From Prevotella sp. (GTDB lineage Bacteria; Bacteroidota; Bacteroidia; Bacteroidales; Bacteroidaceae), in assembly GCA_017509155.1 (NCBI GenBank), contig JAFWQE010000177.1:1-51666 (forward strand): a stretch of 51,666 nt of DNA. The letters are read 5' to 3'. Position numbers and translations under genes: made by a program. The notes under the pieces are model-generated. The model had not been told where the DNA came from. It made no database searches and saw nothing but the letters and a program-made list of their open reading frames with translations. Shown here one piece after another: positions 1-7,676 of the stretch; the first letter of the stretch is position 1; each line of letters opens with the position of its first letter.

Positions 1-30
1 AGTGAAGAGTGAAGAGTGAAGAGTGAAGAA
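1..30. repeat. 7-bp tandem repeat (AGTGAAG), left arm of an inverted pair
   Basis: Four copies of AGTGAAG run from the first base and continue into AATTTGC. The reverse complement of the same block lies at 451-494, on the other side of the small ORF at 66-449, so the ORF sits between inverted arms. The window starts inside this arm, so its true left end is not visible. Confidence 0.75.
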
Positions 31-65
31 TTTGCGTCCGCAAGAACTTTCTCCTCACTCCCCAC

Positions 66-449
66 TCAATTTTTAATTGGATTATTCTTTTTTATTGTCT
101 TTATTGATGATACCAACAAAGCAATGACTTCACTGCCGTCTTGCGCCATACTCTCAAATCCTTTATCGTTTAAGTATCCGGTATCGTGCAAAAGATTGAG
201 CCAATTCATTGTCTCGTTGGCCTCCTTAAGTGCTATATGAAGTTTTGAAATGAAGTCTGAAGGGCTTTGCGCAAACTCCGACTCATGTACATTGGCAGAG
301 ATGGAAGTACCCGAACGCAGCACTTGCTTATAAATAGCCTGTAGCTTCCAATCGTTATCGGTGAAGTGCAAAAACATCTTCACGATTCTGATTGCAAAGT
401 TGTAGCTTTTAATGTGCAACGGACCACCTTCTCTGTTGTAATGAATCAT
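66..449 (-). CDS. Four-helix-bundle protein (S23 / bIVP family)
   Basis: A 127-residue, wholly helical-looking protein. The pattern is typical of the TIGR02436 four-helix-bundle family, first known from ORFs in 23S rRNA intervening sequences and related to the Avd accessory protein of diversity-generating retroelements: an N-terminal SYNFAIRIVKMF helix, then a conserved turn with RSGTSISANVHE, then FAQSPSDFISKLHIALKEANET and a C-terminal helix. Family members are basic or neutral pentamer-forming helix bundles of unproven function. There is no signal peptide. Inverted GTGAAGA repeats bracket the gene (1-30 and 451-494), and no reverse transcriptase or variable gene is nearby. It is not obviously part of the xylan system. 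Confidence 0.8.
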   Translation of the reverse strand: MIHYNREGGPLHIKSYNFAIRIVKMFLHFTDNDWKLQAIYKQVLRSGTSISANVHESEFAQSPSDFISKLHIALKEANETMNWLNLLHDTGYLNDKGFESMAQDGSEVIALLVSSIKTIKKNNPIKN

Positions 450-450
450 A

Positions 451-494
451 GCGCGGTAGCAAATTCTTCACTCTTCACTTTTCACTCTTCACTT
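451..494. repeat. Right inverted arm, near-identical to 1721-1764
   Basis: This 44-bp block (GCGCGG, then AGCAAATTC, then CTTCACT/TTCACT units) is the inverse of the arm at 1-30. It recurs at 1721-1764 with a single difference (T457 versus C1727). It reaches the stop codon of pta (493-495). Confidence 0.8.
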
Positions 495-1500
495 ACTTAG
501 CATCCATGGCCTGGCAGGCGGTGATGGCGACGAGGTAGTAGATGTCCTCGACGGAGCAGCCGCGGCTGAGGTCGTTTACCGGACGGGCAATGCCCTGAAG
601 GATGGGGCCGATGGCGATGGCGTCGCCCAGGCGCTGCACCAGCTTGTAGGCGATGTTGCCCACCTCGAGATTCGGGAAAACGAGGACGTTGGCGTTGCCT
701 GCAATCTCTGATCCGGGTGCCTTCTTCTTGCCTACACCGGGCACGAGGGCTGCGTCGGCCTGCAGTTCACCGTCGATCTTCAGGGCTGGATCCATCTCCT
801 TGGCCAGCTGTGTGGCCTCGATGACCTTGTCGACCACTTCGTGGGTGGCGCTGCCCTTGGTGGAGAAGCTCAGCATGGCCACGCGTGGATCCTGGAATCC
901 GGCCACGCTCTTGGCGGTCTGCGCGGTGCACACGGCAATCTGTGAGAGCTGGTTAGCATCGGGCATCGGCGTCACGGCCACGTCGCCCACGACGAGCACG
1001 CCGTTCTCTCCGAACTCGGGCTTCTTGGTGATGAGCAGCATGGCACCGCTCACGCAGGTGATGCCGGGAGCCGTCTTGATGATCTGAAGGGCGGGGCGCA
1101 GCGTCTCGCCTGTGGTAGACAGGGCTCCGGAAATCTGTCCATCGGCGTCGCCGGTCTTGATAATCATGCAGCCCAGGTAGAGCGGGTTCTTCACCAGCTC
1201 GCGAGCCTGCTCAATGGTCATGCCCTTCTTCTTGCGGAGCTCGGCCAGCAGCTGTGCATACTCTTCGCTCTTCTCGCAGTTCAGCGGGTCGATGAGCTTG
1301 CCCTTGCCGATGTTCTTCAGGCCTTTCTCCTCGGCCAGTTTGTTCACTTTGACAGGGTCGCCGATGAGGATGATGTCGGCCATGTCTTCTGCCAGCACGC
1401 GGTCGGCAGCAGTAAGCGTGCGCTCTTCCTCTGCCTCGGGGAGCACGATGCGCTGCTTGTTGCTCTTGGCACGTGCAATGATTTGTTGAATTAAATCCAT
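493..1500 (-). CDS. pta: Phosphate acetyltransferase
   Basis: A cytosolic 335-residue enzyme that interconverts acetyl-CoA plus phosphate and acetyl phosphate plus CoA, part of acetate production from sugars. It is the single-domain (short) PTA type, without the N-terminal DRTGG/AAA region of the long enterobacterial form. Recognisable stretches are RIVLPEAEEERTL near the N-terminus, DGQISGALSTTGETLRPALQ (about 120-140), GDVAVTPMPDANQL (about 172-185) and the C-terminal GNIAYKLVQRLGDAIAIGPILQG. The usual partner acetate kinase is not downstream, where a four-helix-bundle ORF lies instead. A TACCTTTG box 36 bp upstream of the start gives it its own promoter. It is housekeeping metabolism rather than part of the xylan cluster, although acetate is a main end product of xylan fermentation. 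Confidence 0.96.
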   Translation of the reverse strand: MDLIQQIIARAKSNKQRIVLPEAEEERTLTAADRVLAEDMADIILIGDPVKVNKLAEEKGLKNIGKGKLIDPLNCEKSEEYAQLLAELRKKKGMTIEQARELVKNPLYLGCMIIKTGDADGQISGALSTTGETLRPALQIIKTAPGITCVSGAMLLITKKPEFGENGVLVVGDVAVTPMPDANQLSQIAVCTAQTAKSVAGFQDPRVAMLSFSTKGSATHEVVDKVIEATQLAKEMDPALKIDGELQADAALVPGVGKKKAPGSEIAGNANVLVFPNLEVGNIAYKLVQRLGDAIAIGPILQGIARPVNDLSRGCSVEDIYYLVAITACQAMDAK

Positions 1501-1535
1501 AGTTCTGTAGTTTATTAATTGAATAATAAGATGTG

Positions 1536-1543
1536 CAAAGGTA
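1536..1543 (-). promoter_or_regulatory. -7 promoter box of pta
   Basis: Read on the minus strand this is TACCTTTG, an exact match to the Bacteroidetes -7 consensus TAnnTTTG, 36 bp before the pta start. No clear TTG -33 box stands at the expected distance. Confidence 0.5.
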
Positions 1544-1612
1544 CGAAAAAAAGTGAAAACAGAAGAGGAAAGACGGGAAAAAGTGAAGAGATTTTTAAGT
1601 GAAGAGGATTTA

Positions 1613-1764
1613 AAGTGAAGAGTGAAAAGTGAAGAGTGAAGAATGTGAGCCCGATGGGCTCAAGTGATAAGTGATAAGTGATAAGTAAGAAAATAAAGAG
1701 TGAAGAACTGGCACTTTGTCGCGCGGCAGCAAATTCTTCACTCTTCACTTTTCACTCTTCACTT
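1613..1764. repeat. 152-bp inverted-repeat element without a gene
   Basis: The left arm at 1613-1642 (AGTGAAGAGTGAAAAGTGAAG...) and the right arm at 1721-1764 (CTTCACTCTTCACTTTTCACT...) are inverse copies. Between them are a small hairpin (AGCCC GAT GGGCT) and three AGTGATA units. The right arm matches 451-494 at 43 of 44 bases. It looks like an empty version of the arrangement around the four-helix-bundle ORF. Confidence 0.7.
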
Positions 1765-1788
1765 TTTTAAAGCTCTTCACTTAAGACT

Positions 1789-4700
1789 CTACTTCTGGTG
1801 CTCCTTCATGTAGTCGCGCGGCGACATGCCGTAGAACTTCCGGAACATGGTGGAGAACGATGCGGAGTTGGAGAAGCCGCAGGCATACATCACCTCGGTG
1901 ACGTTGTGGTGTTGCGAGGCCAGCAGGTTGGCGGCCTGCTTGAGGCGGAGGTTGCGGATGAAGTCGTGTGGCGTCTGATTGGTCAGTTCCTTCATCTTGC
2001 GGTGCAGGTGTACGCGGCTGATGCCTACCTCCTGCGCAATCATATCGACGCTGAGGTCGGAGTTGCCGATGTTCTTGTTGATGACCGCCATCACCCTTTC
2101 GAGGAGTTTCTCGTCGGGCGACTTCATTCTCACCTCTTCCACCTTGTCTTCCTGGCTTTCATGACCTGTGTACTTATATCTCATCACCTTTCTGGCATTG
2201 AGCAGGTTGAAGATGGTGCGGCGCAGTATCTCCATGTTGAACGGCTTCACCAGATAGGCATCGGCACCGGTCTCGAGTCCTTCCAGCTGGTCTTCCTCGC
2301 GGTTCTTCGCGGTGAGCAGGATGACGGGCACGTGGTTGGTGTTCACGTTGTTCTTGATGCGCGAGCACAGCGTGTTGCCGTCCATCTCGGGCATCATGAC
2401 GTCGCTGATGACCAAGTCGGGCACGTCTTGCAGGATGGTGGGCAGCGCTTCCTTACCGTTGGAGAACCTCGTCACGGTGTAGTCCTTGCCGAGTTCTGTC
2501 AACAGGTAGCCGGCAATCTCGTCGTCGTCTTCCACGATGACCAGGTTCAGCTGCTTCCTGACCACGTTGTGCAGGGCGGTCATGTTGTTGTCGGTGCTTT
2601 CTTCGGTCTCGGCATGGGCTTCGCTTTCTATGGCCTCCCACACTTCGCTCTTCTCCTCTTGCACCTCGCTCTCGTCGAGTATCTCCTCTGGTTTCAAGTG
2701 ATCCTTGCCCAGCGGCAGCGTGATGACGAACTCGCTGCCGGGCTCTCCCTCGTTGTTGCGAGCGGTGATGGTGCCATGGTGCAGTTCCACGAGCGAGCGT
2801 GTCAGGTCGAGTCCGATGCCCGTGCCGATGCTCTGTTCGTTCATGGTGCTCGCGCTCTGGTAGAAACGCTCGAATATCTTCTGCAGCTTGTCGGCGGGTA
2901 TGCCCTCGCCGCTGTCCTTGAACGAGAGGGTGGCCTCGCGGTCGTCGTGAGTCAGACGGATGGCAACCTTGCCGCCTGCCGGTGTGTACTTGAAAGCATT
3001 GGAAAGGATGTTCATCACCACCTTGTCGAAGTTCTGGCGGTCTATCCATACGGGCAGCTCGTCGCAGTCGTGCTCGTAGACCAGACTGATGTTCTTGGCC
3101 TTGGCCTGATGCCCGAAGAGCTCGTGCAGGTCGCCCACAAACGACACGAGGTCGGTTTCACGCATGTGCATGGTCATCAGTCCCTTGTCAATCTTGCGGA
3201 GGTCCATCATCTGGTTGATGAGGTGGAGTATTCGCTCAGCGTTGCGCTTGATGATTTCGTAGACGCCGTGGCGTGTCGGGTCGGTGTCTTCCTTCATGAG
3301 CGACAACAGGGGCGTGATGATGAGCGTCATAGGCGTGCGGATCTCGTGGCTGATGTTCATGAAGAAGCGCAGCTTGGCCTCGCTCATCTCCTCGGCGTGT
3401 ATGTGCTCTTGCAGCCGCAGGTGGTCTTGCTCCTTGCGGCGGCGGTTACGAATGAGGGCATACACGGCAGCGGCAATGGCCATCAGGTAGACCAGACAGG
3501 CCCACGTGGAGGCATACCACGGCGAGTGAATCCTCACGGTGAACTCGCGGATTTCCGTTTCCTGTTGGTTGTTCATGGCTTTCACGCGGAAGCGGTAGGT
3601 TCCGGGAGAAAGATGGCTGAAGGTGATTTCGTTCACGCCCTTCTGCAGCCGTGTCCACTCCTCGCCGTTGATACTATACATATATATAATATGTTCGGGA
3701 TTGTCGTAAGTGAGCGTTGAAAGCTGGATGGTAAACGAGTTGTCCGATGCGCTCAGGTCGAAGCGGCTGGAGCTGATGACCGTGCTGTCGGTGACGGTGT
3801 AAATGCCCGACTTGCTGCCTGCCATCACAGGCTCGTTGCCCATGAGGAACTCCGTTAGGTGCACCTTGGCCTTCCATGCGTTTGGCTTTATTTCAGAAGG
3901 ATTGAACCAGGTGATGCCGCCTGTTCCGCCGAAGATAAGCGTCCCCTGCGGACTGATGCTCACGGTTCCGTCGCTGAACTCGCTGCCCTGCAGGCCGTCG
4001 TCGACGTAGTAGTTGAGGCAGGTTTCCTTTTCGGGGTTGAAGCAGCAGAGGCCGCCGTCGGTGCCGAGCCACAGGTTGCCCTGCTTATCGGCCATGATGG
4101 AAGCCACGCCGTTGTCGGGCAGTCCGTCGCGGGTGGTATAGTACTTTCCGGTCTTTGTCTTCAGACTGTAGCAATAGAGGCCGTCGTTGGTGGCCAGCCA
4201 CACGCGTCCCTTTGCGTCGGCCAGCACGTCGCGCGAGAAGGTGCCGTGGTTGGGACAGTTGCTTCCGAAGACGTTCACCCAGCTGTTCTTCTCGATGTCG
4301 AGACAGCAGAGGCCCACCGAACTGGCCACATAGAGTCGTTTCTGGTCGGTCGAGAGGCATATCTTGCAGATGAAGTTGTTAGGCAGGCTGTTCATCTTGC
4401 GGTCGTTGTCGGCTCCTTTCTGCATGGTGTATCGGGTAACGGCGCCTGTCTCCACATTCTTCCTGATGAGGCCGTTGCCCATGGTTCCTATCCACACATC
4501 GCCGTTGGAGGCTGCCACCATGCCGAAGATGCTGGCATATTTGTCGAGTCCCAGGTCTTCGGGGTGCCAGCTGCCGGTCTGTGGGTCTATCCATCCGCAG
4601 CCCTGTGCATAGGAGCCCAGCCAGATGTGCCCCTTGGTGTCCTCGACCATGTCGAGCAATGTCGAAGGCACTTCCTGATGATGGATAGCAGTCATGGTTT

Positions 4701-5844
4701 TGGAGTTCACCTGATAGAGTGCATCCTTGTCGGTTCCCACCCACACCTGGCCATTGCGGTCGATGAGGGTACTGGTCACGCAGTTGCTGCCGATGATGTT
4801 TCGTGCGCCCAGCCTGTAGCCCATGTATCCGAAGACGGTGCGCGGACGCGGCTGCATGAACACGCCCTTCTGGAGCATGGCCACCCAGATGTTTCCGTTG
4901 CGGTCTTCAACGATGGAGTTCACCTTGCCTTTGCTGATGTCGAAGTCGCGGCTGAAGAAGGGATTGGGGTTCAGCTCGTCGGTTTTCGGATTGTAGATGA
5001 TGGGGCCCTGTCCGTCGCAGCCCAGGAAGATGTTTCCTTCGCGGGTGATGGTCAAGGATACGACGGGAAGCCCGTTGGTCTTTGCGATGTGCTCAAACTG
5101 CCGGCTGGCCTCATTGAAGCGGAAGAGTCCCTTTCCGTTTACGATGGCATAGATTATTCCGTCGGGTGCCTGACTGATGGCGCTGACAAAGCTCTTCGAG
5201 TCTTCGTCGGTGAAGAACTTGGTGCGGCGTGCGCTCTCCTTGAGCAACAGGCCGTTGTTTTCGGTCACCACCCAGTAGCGGCGCTTGTTGTCCTGCAACA
5301 GGTAGCGCACATAGTTCTGGCCGCTGGTCAGCTCGGTCATGATGGTCGACGTCATGTCGTCATTCAGGCGCATGATGCCATAGCCCGAAGTGCAGATGAG
5401 CATCTCGCCATCGCGCGACTCATAGATATAGTTGACGTAGGTTCCGACATTGTTGCCTTTGGCGTCGTGGAGCTGGAAGTCGCGGAAACGCGACCCGTCG
5501 TAGAGCTGAACGGTGAAGTTGTTGCCGACAAAGATCTGTCCCTTGCGGTTCTGCACCACGCAGTTGATGTAGTTGCTGCTGAGGCCCTCAGACTCGTTCT
5601 CCTTTTTGAAAATCTTGAACTTATAGCCGTCGTAGCGGTTCAGACCGTTACGCGTGGCCACCCAGATGAAGCCTTTGTCATCCTGGAAGACATTGCTGGC
5701 GTTGCTGCTCGACAACTGGTTGTCGGCATTGAAAAGCTTTCCCGTCTGTGCCTGTACCGAAGAATGGTGTATCAGCAGTGTGATAGTGCAAACAAGTAGG
5801 TAACGGCAAATCTCTGAAAAGATGTTATAACGTGATTTCTTCAT
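1789..5844 (-). CDS. Hybrid two-component system regulator (HTCS), probable xylan sensor
   Basis: A 1351-residue sensor, kinase, receiver and DNA-binding protein in one chain. In order: a signal peptide or N-terminal membrane anchor (1-32); about 14 periplasmic Reg_prop beta-propeller blades (35-680, with repeated GxIWVAT.NGL and KGxLWLGT type motifs); a Y_Y_Y domain (about 690-760, GTYRFRVKAMN); a transmembrane helix (about 770-795); HisKA with phospho-acceptor His833 in FFMNISHEIRTP; HATPase (DSGEGIP, GTGIGL); a receiver with Asp1148 in VISDVMMPEMDG; and an AraC-type HTH at the C-terminus (about 1255-1350). In Bacteroidota such proteins bind oligosaccharide in the periplasm and activate the neighbouring polysaccharide locus. 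In P. bryantii the xylan regulator XynR is of this type. It has its own promoter (5875-5906), and a perfect inverted repeat lies upstream of that. The position next to the xylan genes supports xylan sensing; the ligand is inferred. Confidence 0.93.
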   Translation of the reverse strand: MKKSRYNIFSEICRYLLVCTITLLIHHSSVQAQTGKLFNADNQLSSSNASNVFQDDKGFIWVATRNGLNRYDGYKFKIFKKENESEGLSSNYINCVVQNRKGQIFVGNNFTVQLYDGSRFRDFQLHDAKGNNVGTYVNYIYESRDGEMLICTSGYGIMRLNDDMTSTIMTELTSGQNYVRYLLQDNKRRYWVVTENNGLLLKESARRTKFFTDEDSKSFVSAISQAPDGIIYAIVNGKGLFRFNEASRQFEHIAKTNGLPVVSLTITREGNIFLGCDGQGPIIYNPKTDELNPNPFFSRDFDISKGKVNSIVEDRNGNIWVAMLQKGVFMQPRPRTVFGYMGYRLGARNIIGSNCVTSTLIDRNGQVWVGTDKDALYQVNSKTMTAIHHQEVPSTLLDMVEDTKGHIWLGSYAQGCGWIDPQTGSWHPEDLGLDKYASIFGMVAASNGDVWIGTMGNGLIRKNVETGAVTRYTMQKGADNDRKMNSLPNNFICKICLSTDQKRLYVASSVGLCCLDIEKNSWVNVFGSNCPNHGTFSRDVLADAKGRVWLATNDGLYCYSLKTKTGKYYTTRDGLPDNGVASIMADKQGNLWLGTDGGLCCFNPEKETCLNYYVDDGLQGSEFSDGTVSISPQGTLIFGGTGGITWFNPSEIKPNAWKAKVHLTEFLMGNEPVMAGSKSGIYTVTDSTVISSSRFDLSASDNSFTIQLSTLTYDNPEHIIYMYSINGEEWTRLQKGVNEITFSHLSPGTYRFRVKAMNNQQETEIREFTVRIHSPWYASTWACLVYLMAIAAAVYALIRNRRRKEQDHLRLQEHIHAEEMSEAKLRFFMNISHEIRTPMTLIITPLLSLMKEDTDPTRHGVYEIIKRNAERILHLINQMMDLRKIDKGLMTMHMRETDLVSFVGDLHELFGHQAKAKNISLVYEHDCDELPVWIDRQNFDKVVMNILSNAFKYTPAGGKVAIRLTHDDREATLSFKDSGEGIPADKLQKIFERFYQSASTMNEQSIGTGIGLDLTRSLVELHHGTITARNNEGEPGSEFVITLPLGKDHLKPEEILDESEVQEEKSEVWEAIESEAHAETEESTDNNMTALHNVVRKQLNLVIVEDDDEIAGYLLTELGKDYTVTRFSNGKEALPTILQDVPDLVISDVMMPEMDGNTLCSRIKNNVNTNHVPVILLTAKNREEDQLEGLETGADAYLVKPFNMEILRRTIFNLLNARKVMRYKYTGHESQEDKVEEVRMKSPDEKLLERVMAVINKNIGNSDLSVDMIAQEVGISRVHLHRKMKELTNQTPHDFIRNLRLKQAANLLASQHHNVTEVMYACGFSNSASFSTMFRKFYGMSPRDYMKEHQK

Positions 5845-5874
5845 TTTACTATAGCAGTACTACAATAATTGGTG

Positions 5875-5906
5875 CAAAAGTATAGATTTTTGATTAAACG
5901 GACAAA
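5875..5906 (-). promoter_or_regulatory. Promoter of the HTCS gene
   Basis: On the minus strand: -33 TTTG (5906-5903), a 20-bp spacer, and -7 TACTTTTG (5882-5875). This fits the Bacteroidetes sigma-ABfr consensus. The start codon at 5844 lies about 25 nt after the expected transcription start. Confidence 0.75.
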
Positions 5907-5929
5907 TTTTTACAAACAAATTTTACTCA

Positions 5930-5947
5930 GAGTAACAAATGTTACTC
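5930..5947. promoter_or_regulatory. Perfect inverted repeat, candidate operator upstream of HTCS
   Basis: GAGTAACA-AA-TGTTACTC is an 8+2+8 perfect palindrome, 24 bp upstream of the -33 box of the HTCS promoter. An extra half site (TTACTC, 5923-5928) stands next to it. The position suits a regulator of HTCS expression. Which protein binds is unknown. Confidence 0.4.
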
Positions 5948-5983
5948 AAAATAAAGTGGTTTTCACTCCTTTTCCTAGTTTTT

Positions 5984-6034
5984 CTGCCGTTTTTTCTATC
6001 TTTTGGCGGCAGGAAAACGCAAAAAAGACGGCAG
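5984..6034. terminator. Hairpin with T/A-rich arms in the HTCS-propeller gene gap
   Basis: CTGCCGTTTTTTC (5984-5996) pairs with AAAAAAGACGGCAG (6021-6034) with one bulge. It can act as an intrinsic terminator on the minus strand for the operon ending at 6149. A similar CTGCCGTCTTTTTT hairpin lies at 37456-37493. Confidence 0.45.
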
Positions 6035-6049
6035 AATTATGCCACATAC

Positions 6050-6114
6050 AAACACGGACTGACTCGGACTATTCCTCCAGCGATGGAAGGAACTGTCCGA
6101 GTCAGTCCGTGTTT
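6050..6114. repeat. 20-bp perfect inverted repeat (hairpin)
   Basis: The left arm at 6050-6069 (AAACACGGACTGACTCGGAC) and the right arm at 6095-6114 are exact reverse complements. The 25-nt loop itself contains a TTCC/GGAA stem. It lies just downstream of the propeller lipoprotein gene, where it could stop transcription or protect the 3' end. Confidence 0.75.
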
Positions 6115-6148
6115 GTCCGTGGCGAAAACAGTGAGCGCCGTGGCACCG

Positions 6149-7654
6149 TTATGGATTCAGCTTCGGCACATACTTCACAGGCACTGCGTCGCCTTTCAAG
6201 ACATCGGCAAACTCGCGAGGTCTCATGGTCACAGGACCCTTCATGAATTCCGGCACATTATAGCATTTCATGAACTGCCGATGATAGTCGGGGTCGCTGC
6301 AAGGCAGCTCGAAGGGCTTCGACCACTTGCCGTTCTTGTCGACGTGGGCAAAGAACGGACGGGTGTACTCGCCGTCATGTCGGCGACTGCTGAACACGAG
6401 CCACCGGCCGTTGCTCGACCATGAATGGTAGCTCTCGGTGTCCTTCGAGTTGATTTCGTTCAACATGCGCGGCGTGTTCGACTTCAGGTCCAGCGCCCAC
6501 AGGTCGCCATCGCGGTGCCAGATGTGGAACACGCCATACTTGCCCATGGTGAATACCAGCCAGCGACCGTCGGGCGATATCCTCGGCAACGTGGCACTCA
6601 TGTCGAGCCCGGCAGCGTCGAACACCAGATGCCGCTCGCCAAACGTCTTCGTCACAGGGTCGAACGACTTGCGGTAGATGTTGTATTTCACCTCGCGACG
6701 TCTCTTGATCACCTGCTTTCCATGGTCCGTCGTATCCGTGTATTCAAAGTGGGCGCTGCAATAGTAGAGCGTCTTTCCGTTGGGCGACCAGCAGGGGAAC
6801 ACCTCCATCTCGTTGGGGTCATTCTCAATGTTCGTCACCTCGTTGCGCTCCACGTCGTAGGCTATCAGGTCGCTCTCTGAGTCGAACACCTCGATCTTGT
6901 TCGGGTCTGTCACCTGGAACGTCTGGCTTGTCTTGTTCGTTGAATACACAATCAGGTTCAGCGTCGGGTGCCAGGCAGGATACACGCCGGCCGACAGGAT
7001 GGAGTCGTTGGACATATTGATCTTGCGCATCTTCCCGTCGTAGGCTATCAGCGTGCCGCCCATGTTCTGACGGGCATGGAACTGCATGCGCGCGGGGTTG
7101 TACATCTGATAGTTGTGGCAGTTGATGCACTGTCCGCTTCCCTCCTCACTGCAGAGGATATTGTCGTAGATGACGCTCTCGTCGTAGTTCTCCAGACAGC
7201 GCTGACTGATGGTCAGCTCCTCGTAGCTCACATACGACGGATAGATGAGGCGGTAGCTCAGATAGGGGTCGATGCTGTCCTTCGACACGTAGATGTCAAA
7301 CGGCTTGTACTTCGTCCACTGGCCATCGTAGCGGGCAAACACTTCCACGCCGATGCTCTTGTCGGCAGCCTTTTCCACGAGCCGCTTCCAGTCGCTCTGG
7401 CTGGGCTGAATCTTGTTGCCGTCGCACAGCAGTTCTTCGTCGCCGGCCGTGAAGCGTGCCACCATCTGCTCGGCCTCATGGGTCATCTCGAATGTCAGCG
7501 GCGCCATGTTCACCGGCACCGTCACGCCTTTGTAGTCGGGGTAGATGTCGGGCTCTTGGCGCGATGTGGTATAGTCATCGGGCACGTGCGGACTGCATGC
7601 AGCCAGCAAAGCCACCACCGACAGGAACGTCAATATTTGTCTCATCATAAGCAA
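6149..7654 (-). CDS. TolB-like beta-propeller lipoprotein with c-type haem motif
   Basis: A 501-residue predicted lipoprotein (lipobox VALLAAC, Cys near residue 20). PD40/WD40-like blades fill the C-terminal half, with motifs such as YPAWHPTLNLIVYSTN, VFPCWSPNGKTLYYCS, LPRISPDGRWLVFT and YHSWSSNGRWLVFSS. Before the propeller, Cys176-Ile-Asn-Cys179-His180 is a canonical CxxCH covalent haem c site, followed by Met-containing sequence that could supply an axial ligand. PD40 proteins of this kind are known in Bacteroidota, but their function is not established. The gene starts 22 bp after the DUF6057-like membrane protein and is surely co-transcribed with it. A redox or sensing role at the cell envelope is possible; I do not assign one. 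A hairpin 35 bp past the stop codon may end the transcript. Confidence 0.8.
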   Translation of the reverse strand: MLMMRQILTFLSVVALLAACSPHVPDDYTTSRQEPDIYPDYKGVTVPVNMAPLTFEMTHEAEQMVARFTAGDEELLCDGNKIQPSQSDWKRLVEKAADKSIGVEVFARYDGQWTKYKPFDIYVSKDSIDPYLSYRLIYPSYVSYEELTISQRCLENYDESVIYDNILCSEEGSGQCINCHNYQMYNPARMQFHARQNMGGTLIAYDGKMRKINMSNDSILSAGVYPAWHPTLNLIVYSTNKTSQTFQVTDPNKIEVFDSESDLIAYDVERNEVTNIENDPNEMEVFPCWSPNGKTLYYCSAHFEYTDTTDHGKQVIKRRREVKYNIYRKSFDPVTKTFGERHLVFDAAGLDMSATLPRISPDGRWLVFTMGKYGVFHIWHRDGDLWALDLKSNTPRMLNEINSKDTESYHSWSSNGRWLVFSSRRHDGEYTRPFFAHVDKNGKWSKPFELPCSDPDYHRQFMKCYNVPEFMKGPVTMRPREFADVLKGDAVPVKYVPKLNP

Positions 7655-7676
7655 GGGTCTAAGCCATTTTGAAAAA

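Noticed and set aside
1-494. Diversity-generating retroelement (because of an Avd-like bundle protein)
   Set aside because: No reverse transcriptase, template repeat or variable repeat found in the window.
1515-1748. A 77-codon minus-strand frame
   Set aside because: It consists of the CTTCACT repeats and low-complexity sequence between pta and the HTCS gene.
1798-5799. Two long plus-strand open frames (640 and 646 codons) opposite the HTCS gene
   Set aside because: They run antisense to a gene with clear domains, show no family pattern and only mirror its codon bias.
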